Assembly: GCA_010909165.1 (NCBI GenBank)
Contig: MU008177.1
Span: 992,001 to 1,056,000, forward strand
Direction: 5' to 3'
DNA from: Anthoceros angustus
Lineage: Eukaryota > Streptophyta > Anthocerotopsida > Anthocerotales > Anthocerotaceae
DNA: 64,000 nt
The translations under genes were made by a program, and so were the position numbers. The first letter of the stretch is position 1, and each line of letters starts with the position of its first letter. Below are positions 9,669 to 18,400 of the stretch, piece after piece. The notes below the pieces were generated by a model. The model was not told the DNA's origin, did not search any database, and worked only from the letters and a program-made list of their open reading frames with translations.

Positions 9669-11128
9669 GTGCTGAAAATGTTTGGCCAAGTACCTGAGCC
9701 ACAACTAGAGCCAAAACCCGTACCTGAGCCACAACCAGAGCCAGAACCCATACCTGAGCCACAACCGGAACCAGAACCCCTACCTAAACCAGGTCATGCA
9801 CCTATACCTGAGTCGGAGCCGGTTCGATGGTCATCAAGGTTTAGACCTCCACCAGAAGCCTGGAAGGAACCTCGTTATGAATCCGTTGACTTCAAGAGTT
9901 CATTTGCTGAGGTCGTCAACTCCGCTTCCATGACTATCCATCTTGAACCACAGTCTCTAACAACTGCCCTTACAAGTCCTGATAGTGACAAATGGAAGGC
10001 TGTCGTAGATGATGAATTCAATTCCCTAGTGAAAAACCAGACGTGGATACTTGTAGATCTCCCTCCTGGACGAAAACCCATATCCTATAAATGGGTATTT
10101 AAACTGAAATTAGATGCCAAAGGTGAAATTGCAAGGTATAAAGCGAGGCTTGTGGCCAGAGGATTTACCCAAGTTGAAGGACTAGACTATCAAGAGACGT
10201 TCTCTCCTGTTGTGAGAGCTCAGTCGATAAGAATGATCCTAGCCCTTGCAGCAGAGTTCGATCTCGAACTCCATCAAATGGATGTATGTACTGCTTTCTT
10301 ATACGGGTCGCTCGATGAAGACCTATATATGCATCAGCCTGAAGGTTATGAAGACAAAACACAACCACACAGAGTCTGCAAATTGCTGAAAACAATATAT
10401 GGATTGATGCAAAGTGGGAGAGTGTGGTACCTTAACATCCATGTGTATCTACTGACTCAGTCGTTTGTGCAAAGTGCTGCAGACAATAATGTATACAGAC
10501 TCACTCGTGGTAACAGTTTCGTTATTCAGCCCTTTATGTCGATGATGTCATTCTTGCAACGAATGATCATGCACTGTTAGCATATGTAAAGCACATGCTC
10601 AACTCTAAGTATGAAATGAAAGATATAGGAGAGTTGAGGTTTTGCCTTGGGATACAACTTCTACGAGTGCGATCGGAAGGCATTCTGATCATCCACCAAT
10701 ACCAATATATTCAAGACTTGTTGACCAAATTCAAACTGGATCAGGCTCGTCCTGTCACAACACCATTTACAGTAGGAGTTAGACTCACTAGCTTACAATG
10801 CCCTCAGAGTGTAGAAGAACAATCAGAGATGGCTTCTGTACCTTACCGTCATGCAATTGGTAGTCTGCTTTTTATAGCAAACTGGACTCGTCCAGATATA
10901 CAGTTTGCTGTGAGCACCCTATCACAATTCCTGGAGAGTCCAGGGAGGGCACACTGGGTTGCTGCCAAGAGAGTGTTCCGATTCTTGAAAGGCACAGCAC
11001 GCAATGGATTGTTCTATAAATGCTCAGGTCAAGCTAGGCTCATACTAAGAGGTTTTCTGATGCCGATTGGGCATCGGACAATGATTCTCGCAATCTATCT
11101 ACATCGCTTCATGCTTTCATTAGTCTAA
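9669..11128 (+). pseudogene. Ty1/copia reverse transcriptase
   Basis: The 303-residue frame 9669-10580 opens with an acidic Pro-Glu repeat (PEPQPEPEP and variants, residues 10-45). It then carries the copia RT signature: WILVDLPPGRKPISYKWVFK, RYKARLVARGFTQVEGLDYQ, ETFSPVVR, LHQMDVCTAFLYGSLDEDLYM and VCKLLKTIYGL. Motif C is split: VIQPFMSMMSFLQR corresponds to a shifted LYVDDVILA, so a one-base indel near 10535-10580 breaks the catalytic YVDD box. The second frame (10595-11128) continues MLNSKYEMKDIGELRFCLGIQLL and YRHAIGSLLFIANWTRPDI. RT would copy element RNA to cDNA in the particle. Apart from these breaks, conservation is high and the element looks young. Confidence 0.88.
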
Positions 11129-11573
11129 TTAGAGCTGCAAAAAGAACATATGGCTTTGTCATCTACTCAGGTGAGTATAAAAGCAGCAGATGCATCTAAA
11201 GAAGCGAGTGGGGGCATACCTTTCTCAATGACCTTGGGCGGCGACAAGATGAACCAACTCTTCTTTGTTGTGATAACATGTCTGCTTTAGCTCTTGTAGC
11301 GAATCCCAGGTTCCATGCAAGAACGAAGCATATCGAAATACAACATCATTATATTAGGGACGTGGCAGAACGGGGAGTGGTGAAGGTGGAATATATTCCG
11401 ACAGATGAAAACACGGCATACATATTGACAAAGGTTTAGGGTTTAGGGTTTAGGGTTTAGGGTTTATGGTTTAGGGTTTAGGGTATAGGGTTTAGGGCTT
11501 AGGGCTTAGGGTTTAGGGTTGTGAAAGCCTAAGCTTTCAAAGTTTTGTGGAGTATGTCGGCCAAATATCATGA
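11129..11573 (+). pseudogene. Ty1/copia RNase H, interrupted by telomeric repeats
   Basis: After a short deletion, the frame shows AADASKEAS at about 11186. It then reads LCDNMSALALVANPRFHARTKHIEIQHHYIRD and KVEYIPTDENTAYILTK, the usual C-terminus of copia RNase H. After the ILTK codons a TTTAGGG array begins (11435). On the other side the frame resumes with LSFQSFVEYVGQIS and stops at TGA 11571-11573. The two halves are the natural ends of a single polyprotein, so the array sits inside the gene. Confidence 0.85.
11435..11520 (+). repeat. Interstitial telomeric repeat (TTTAGGG)n inside copia pol
   Basis: About twelve units of TTTAGGG with a few variants (TTTATGG, TATAGGG, CTTAGGG). The array starts within codons ILTK-G and ends seven codons before the rest of the pol C-terminus. 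Only a few codons of the host element are missing. It has the orientation opposite to the blocks at 239-437. Confidence 0.95.
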
Positions 11574-11785
11574 AACAATGCTGACAACTCCACGTTTTTC
11601 AGTCACTCCTGCACAAGCAATATAGTGTTTTAGAGTGGAATTAGGATCGAGAACAATAGGATACAAGTGGATGAAGCTCAACGCCGAACTAATCACCTGT
11701 TATCCTTTCTTCAGTCACTGTTCCTTAACCTCCTCAATTCTTCTAGTAGTTGAGTTGTCTCTGCAAGTGGCTTCAAGAGAGTTGT

Positions 11786-12256
11786 CTATGTGTTCGAGAG
11801 CCTCTCAGTTTCAGCTATGTTGTTGCCTTCCACAGTCTCTACAGTCTCTTGAGGGCTGCTCCAGCATGGGTTGATGTTGAGGCTTATTCGATAGCCTCCT
11901 AAGCAGACGTATGCACCCATACAGTGTCGCTCTTCCCAATCCTCCGGCCTCTGAGCTGGTCTCCTAGGGCGTGGTCTGGTCCCCTTCTTGTGTTTCCTCT
12001 CCGCAGTGATTTGCCAACCAGTCGTGCTTGCAGACCTATACTGAAAGCCACTCCTAGTCTTCATGACTAAAGACAAGAGATTCAGTAGCAGGAAGAAAGT
12101 AAGCTCAGCGGTGGCAACGCAGGAGAATATGTAGAAGGCGGCCATAGTGCTGGAAGATGCTGTGAAGTACAGAGGTAGCTGAGCGAAATCGATTGAAGGA
12201 GGTGGAGCGTAAGTTCTTGCTCTAGGCACGGAGAACGTGAAGCTGAGACAATACAT
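11786..12256 (-). CDS. Antisense ORF in copia 3' region; putative small membrane protein with MKTRSG motif
   Basis: An intact 156-residue frame from ATG 12256, antisense to the copia element and lying between the pol stop (11573) and the polypurine tract (12308). Residues 35-64 form one strongly hydrophobic stretch (MAAFYIFSCVATAELTFFLL and following). MKTRSGFQY comes immediately after it, then a basic Arg/Pro-rich segment. A second ORF in the window (plus strand, 53704) shows the same order: a hydrophobic helix with ATxELxxF, then MKTRSG and a Tyr. The function is not recognised. Antisense ORFs in this position occur in some plant LTR retrotransposons. It could instead be a fragment of an unrelated gene captured by the element. 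Confidence 0.5.
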   Translation of the reverse strand: MYCLSFTFSVPRARTYAPPPSIDFAQLPLYFTASSSTMAAFYIFSCVATAELTFFLLLNLLSLVMKTRSGFQYRSASTTGWQITAERKHKKGTRPRPRRPAQRPEDWEERHCMGAYVCLGGYRISLNINPCWSSPQETVETVEGNNIAETERLSNT

Positions 12257-12307
12257 GCGTCTACTAAGAAATGATAGTCATGGGTAGCGTGGCGTAGGTT
12301 TAGATTA

Positions 12308-12520
12308 AGAGGGAGTGTTGAAGGGATAAGGGTTATGATTAACCCTTATTAGATAATCTACAACTACGTAAGATATTTTTTTTTACCATAGGTTAATTAC
12401 GAACAGTCACATGTAGTTATATTTAAACATTTTTGTCTTTGAGATGAATCATAACGTTTTTATGCAGAATGCTCTTTTCTCTTTTCTAGCTCTTTGGGTC
12501 TCACCATAAACATCACAACC
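12308..12520 (+). repeat. Polypurine tract and 3' LTR-like segment
   Basis: AAGAGGGAG (12308-12315) is followed by TGTTGAAGGG, the usual arrangement of polypurine tract and LTR start for a plus-strand copia element. The segment continues as AT-rich sequence to about 12520. Its right end was not located, and it is not homologous to the 5' LTR at 6590, so the unit is a composite. Confidence 0.55.
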
Positions 12521-14010
12521 TAAGCACTCGCGCAACGCCGCGAGCAGCCCTATCAGCGCTAAGGTCTGCCGTACACTCCACCGTTGGAGTCCGAGTCCGG
12601 TGGCTGGGGAAAAGTACGGACTGGACGGAAACCCCCGAAGTAGTTAGGATCAATAGGCTTATGGTGAGGCACAATACATTCCCTTGGGATCGAACTATAT
12701 ACTACTTGATATGGGACATAGTGTGCACCCGGTTTGTCCGCCAACGAAAGTCCGTCCACATGGATCATAAACTAGGAAAGCAAAAAGAGCTTACAGCTAC
12801 ACGCGGCGATGGCGGGGAGGGAGAGGTGCGCGCAATTAGAAAGATGCCCAAGCCCAAAATTGAGGGGATGCCTTTTTATGCTCCACATGCCATCCTTGTC
12901 GCCGTGCCTTAATTGTCAGTTCCTAACGTTGCCGGCTAACACCTTGGCCACCTACGGTGCCAGCCGTAACGGTCCGGACCACTCTATTCCTTTCTGTCAT
13001 TATGGTTGTTACGCCAAGTGCCCATTCTCCCACCTTACTTCGTCCGTATGATGCGTCATGCCTTACAGGACCCCCTTGGCCTCCAACCACCGTGCCTTCC
13101 AATCGATGACATTCCATCGTGGCTTATTAAGGTGGTTGAGCAATGTGGTTGGGTTGCGTGACTTTATCCTTTGTGTTTTTCCAGCTGTCGTTCTTCTCTT
13201 TCCCTCTTCCTGTATCTTTGATCCAATCTTTTGCCTTTGGGACGGTCCCAAAAGCTACTAAACCTTCTTTTTCTCATTCAATAGCTCTAAAAAAATGAAA
13301 ATCTCACACACAATCAATAGGTCTTTGCCAAGACTTGTTGAAGATCGTCTATGATTCACCCTTTTACCCTATATAGCTTCATTAGATTGCCTACAATCCT
13401 GAGTGTTTTGAGACTCCTCATAGCTGTCATCTTGTCAGCAGCTAAGGGAAGCAGAGAAGGAGACCCTGGAACTGCGGCCATGCCGTCTGCTATTGCCCAT
13501 AGACTTGTTTGCCGTTGCCTCCAATTTCTTGTCTTGTGGAAAGGATTTCCTACCTTTGAAGCCCCATCAGGGGTATGACTCACGTGCTAAGTATGGGGTC
13601 ACCGACTGGATAAAGAGCAGAGCCTCAGACAGGAGGCCAACTTATTCTACCATATCTTTCACGATTGGTATCAGCCATCTACTATATGATGACATCTACT
13701 CTGTAATCAGGCGAGTCCAACCCCGAGGTTGGAGATGGAGGGGCAAAGGAGGTGAAACCCTCCTCCCCTAGGGTAAGGGAGGCGACATGTGTAGAAGACA
13801 TGCCTGCGGCCAAGAGGGCCAGGACGATCTTGCTGGAGGATGGACGCCCGGTTGTGGAGGACAACAGGGGCTCTAGCCTTGAGCCCATCGAGCTAGAGTA
13901 GGGGCAGCAAGAAGCATGTGGGGGAAATCAGGGTAAGGTCCCCCAAGGGTTTTGAAGAACTTGGCAGTTGGCTCTCTTAGGATCTTAATTGATGCTTTAG
14001 AGAGTTGTTT
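12521..14010. other. No recognised gene
   Basis: Only short frames under 100 codons, with no familiar domain. The stretch 13490-13910 includes a 92-codon frame and a short acidic/basic peptide ending near 13900. These could be the remains of the element that carries the RT at 14183, but nothing diagnostic is present. Confidence 0.4.
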
Positions 14011-14013
14011 ATG

Positions 14014-14055
14014 TAGGTTTAGGGTTTAGGGCTCCTAGGGTTTAGGGTTTAGGGT
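14014..14055 (+). repeat. Short interstitial telomeric repeat
   Basis: Two TTTAGGG units, a CTCCTAGGG interruption, then two more units. It lies about 130 bases upstream of a degenerate reverse transcriptase. Confidence 0.85.
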
Positions 14056-14182
14056 GGTGGCTGGGAACCTTAAAGAGGTAGCCATGATGGTTGCAAGTGG
14101 GTGGAGTACACGAAAAATATTTTAAGACCCGCTCATAGCTAGGGAGGGTTCCCAAGAAAACTCTTAATTAGGCCTTTTGGCT

Positions 14183-14830
14183 ATGGAGAAGCCCACTTCT
14201 AGGGTACGCCCTATTGCCGTGGGGGAGGCGTTTTTGCGGCTTGTTAGTTGCAGCATTGTCATCCAACTCAGAGAGCAATTCCAAGGCCATCTTTGTCCTC
14301 ACCAATTTGGGATTGCTACTCCGGGGGGCTGCGAATCCGTGGGGAGGGGGCGAACCTGGAGTCCCACTCGGATTGGGTCACCCTGAAGGTGGACATCGAG
14401 AACGCCTTCAACACTGTCTCGAGGACGGTCATCTTCAACGAGCTTAAGGACGCACGTGAGCACTTCAAATCTTATCCCTTTTGTCCTCTCTTTCTACGAG
14501 TCTCCTTCGAAACTCTATTATCAGCATGGACCCGCAGTCGATGGGGTTTCGATGCTCGTCTTGGCTGCTGGCACTCGGTAGGGGAATCCGTTGGGGGCCG
14601 CCCTTTTTTGCCATAGCCTTTTGTTAATTTGGACCCTGGAGGAGGCCTGTCTAAAGGCTTCGTTCCTCTGTTTCTGTCCGTACCCGTCGGTGGTAGATGA
14701 CACCCACATCCTTGGGTTGGGTTACAAGGTTAAGGAGGCTTTTAAACTTTTTGATGAGAATCATAGCTTGCTCAAAGTGCTTCTAGCATTGATTAGATTA
14801 AGAAGAGCAAGTATTTATGTAGCATAGATG
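14183..14830 (+). pseudogene. Degenerate reverse transcriptase of a non-LTR type
   Basis: From ATG 14183 the frame reads MEKPTSRVRPIAVGEAFLRLV and then HQFGIATPGGCES, an RT segment in which RPIAVGE and QFGvatpGG(C/A)E are typical. A shifted frame continues with VTLKVDIENAFNTVSRTVIF (motif A, catalytic Asp present). A third frame at 14591-14827 has the motif C equivalent VVDDTHILG. All three belong to one RT with two frameshifts. It differs from the Penelope, copia, gypsy and LINE RTs elsewhere in the window. The RPIAVGE class is widespread in lower plants, algae, oomycetes and fungi. No endonuclease or RNase H is visible. Confidence 0.7.
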
Positions 14831-15428
14831 GTTATGTGTGTCCAAATGGCTTAGGCCAAATGGACACACAGCATTGTTATTAAGCATCCTCCACTTGGAT
14901 CGGTACTTAGATGGGGTGCCTAAAGGGAATGGATGCCCTTGGTACAAGTAGTTTAGGCATACCATGATATAAGTTGTTAAGTACCAAGTCCCATGACGGA
15001 AATCCGTCCTTAGTGGACTTAAATAAAATTCTTCTTCTTCTATAGGTTGTTGGAACCAATATAACCGAAATAAAACCTAATTACTTAAATAACTACTTAA
15101 GAAACTAACTCTAGCCCTAATCATTAATTCTAGTGATTTATATATGCCATAATAAATAGTGCTCTAAATAGGTATGTATTTTATCACTCCCACTTACTAT
15201 GAGATGAGGGTGAATATAAGCTAAAAAAATAAACTGAAGTTGCTTAAAAAATCCCGAAACTATAACATTCTGATTATCCCTATCATGAGGGGGAGGTGGA
15301 TCGGGGTCAGCCATTCGTGTGCATGTCTCAGTATGCACAGGAATGGTGTTAGGCAAGCGCATTCACGCCCAAGGAGAAAAGCAATTTTCTCTGGCGTGCA
15401 CGCTTCAGATGTCGCTACTTCATTATTG
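14831..15428. other. 3' flank of PPR locus A
   Basis: AT-rich sequence without a coding signal. The part nearest the gene (about 15290-15428) is conserved downstream of loci B (22690-22845), C (27245-27382) and F (49685-49813), so it probably represents a shared 3' UTR. Confidence 0.5.
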
Positions 15429-18400
15429 TCACGGTCTGCCCTTACAACTGCAACAACCATTTGTGAATCGATGCGCACGGAACCCATCTCTTACAATAAT
15501 GTCTCTCTGTTCAAGCCTTGACATGATCTCCGTGGAACTGTGGCAGTCACTGCACATGCGTAGATTCTTCGTTACCACCAGAGGAGTCCCACTCGAAGTG
15601 TTCAAGAGACCAAACGCCAGAGCTAGCTTCTCAGCATGCCCACAAAGCACATCTTCCTTTTCCTTCTCACACAGTGGCTTCAACACCAAGTTTGTGTGAG
15701 GTATGTGGCCTCCTTCCTGCTTTAGACGTGCATTCATGCTATCTACCTTCAGGGCAATATTCTCTCTCCTTTCCCCGACGAGAAATCTATGTACGTGCTT
15801 ATTCACCTCAATGGTAGCCACTGCAGGTTTCTTGTTAGCTCCTGCTACCATTCTCAGTGTTTCAATCCTGTCTACATCGCTCCACCTACCTGCATCTGCG
15901 TAAGCATTCGCCATGAGCACATATGCAGATGCCCTTTGAGGGTCCAGCCTAACAATGCTTTCAAAACACCAAATCGCCCTCGCTATGTCCCCGTGACTTT
16001 TGCAGGCATTCAACAAAGACGTCAACCCCACAACATTACTTTGGCCCTCACACGATAATAGCATCTTCTGTGCCTCATCTAAATGGCCAGCACGCCCAAG
16101 AAGATCAATCATGCAGGTGTAATGCTCAATAGTAGGTTTGATGCCATGCTGTTCAGCCAGGGAATCAAAGTGCTTGCGACCCTCGTTGACCAGTCCCTCA
16201 TGACTGCATGCTACTAAAAGGCAAGTAAAAGTTGCATCATCAGGCTGAATACCGGCAACCAACATTTCCTCAAAACAGGCTAGTGCCTTCTGACCTTCAT
16301 CACAAGCACCATACCCAGATATCAGGGCATTCCACGACACCACGTCCTTTGCGGCCATGCTGTCAAAAACCTGGCGGGCAACTCTCATTTGACCACATTT
16401 TGCATACATGTCCACCAGGCAGGTGCCCACACTACTTATCCAGCAGTCCTCTTTCGACAATCTGTGAGTGCAGCTGCCTGCCCTTCTGTAAGGCACCAGT
16501 GCTTGCACAGGCCTTCAGAAGGCAAGTAACATGGTCAGCCAAAATGAGGCCCTCATCCTCCATTTCTCCATACAGACAAGCCGCCTCTTCGCCGAGCCCT
16601 TGCTGTGCATACCCAGCAATCAGGGCCGTCCATGTCACCACATTCTTTGTGGCCAAGCTTTCAAAAACCCCACGTGCATCTTCCAGTTCCCCACATTTTG
16701 AGTACATATCCACGAGGCAGGTGCCCAGCAGCTCACTATTCAGGAGTCCTCTTTCCACAATCTGTAAGTGCAGCTGCCTCCCCTTCTGTAAGGAACCAGT
16801 GCTTCCACAGGCGTTCAGTAGGCAAGCGAAAGTAACATCATTAGCTAAAGTCAGACCCTCTTGCTCCATTTGCCCATACAGAACAAGCGCCTCTTGGCCG
16901 AGCCCTTGCTGTGTATACCCGGAAAGCAGGGCCGTCCATGTCACTACATCCTTTCTGGCCAAGGTATCAAAAACCTGGCGTGCATCTTTCAGTTCACCAC
17001 ATTTGGCATACATGTCCACCAGGCAGTTGCCCACCAGTATGTCATCCAGCAGTCCTCTTTCGACAATCTGTGAGTGCAGCTGCCTGCCCTTCTGTAAGGC
17101 ACCAGTGCTTCCACAGGCCTTTAGAAGGCAAGCAAAAGTAACATCGTCAGCCAAAATGAGGCCCTCCTCCTCCATTTGTCCATACAGAACAAGCGCCTCT
17201 TGGCCGAGTCCTTGCTGGGCATACCCAGCAATCAGCGCCGTCCATGTCACCACATCCTTTGTGGCCATGCTGTCAAAAACCCGGCGTGCATCTTCCAGTT
17301 CACCACATTTTGCATACATGTCCACCAGGCAGTTGCCCAACAGTATGTCATCCAGCAGTCCTCTTTCACAATCTGTGAGTGCAGCTGCCTGCCCTTCTGT
17401 AAGGCACCAGTGCTTGCACAGGCCTTCAGAAGGCAAGCAAAAGTAACATGGTCAGCCAAAATCAGGCCCTCTTGCTCCATTTGTCCATACAGAACAAGCG
17501 CCTCTTGGCCGAGTCCTTGCTGTGCATACCCAGCAATCAGGGCATTCCATGTCACCACATTCTTTGTGGCCAAGCTTTCAAAAACCTGACGTGCATCTCC
17601 AAGCTCACCACATTTTGCATACATGTCCACCAGGGCGGTGCCCACCAGCATGTCATGTAGCAGTCCAATTTCAACGATCTGAGAGTGCAGCTGCCTGCCC
17701 TTCGGTAAGGCACCAGTGCTTGCACAGGCCTTCAGAAGGCAAGCAAAAGTAACATCATTAGCCAAAATGAGGCCCTCCTGCTCCATTTGTCCATACAGAA
17801 CAAGCGCCTCTTGGCCGAGTCCTTGCTGTGCATACCCAGCAATCAGGGCATTCCATGTCATCACATCCTTTCTGGCCATGGTATCAAAAACCTGGCGTGC
17901 ATCTTTCAGTTCACACATTTTACATACATGTCCACCAGGCAGTTGCCCACCAGAATGTCATCCAGCAGTCCTCTTTAACAATCTGTGAGTGCAGCTGCCT
18001 GCCGTTTTGTAAGTCACCAGTGCTTGCACAGGCCTTCAGAAGGCAAGCAAAAGTGACATGGTTAGCCAAAATAAGGCCCTCCTCCTCCATTTGTCGATAC
18101 AGAACAAGTGCCTCATGACCCAGCCCTTGTTGGGCATACCCACCAATCAGGGCCGTCCATGCCACCACATCCTTTGTGGCCAATCTTTCAAAAACCTGGC
18201 GCGCATCTTCCAGTTGACCACATTTTGCATACATGTCCACCAGGCAGGTGCCCACGAGTATGTGATCCAGCAGTCCTCTTTCGACAATCTGTGAGTGCAG
18301 CTGCCTGCCCTTCTGTAAAGCACCAGTGCTTGCACAAGCCTTCAGAAGGCAAGTGAAAGTAGCATGGTTAGCCAAAATCAGGCCCTCCTGCTCCATTTGT

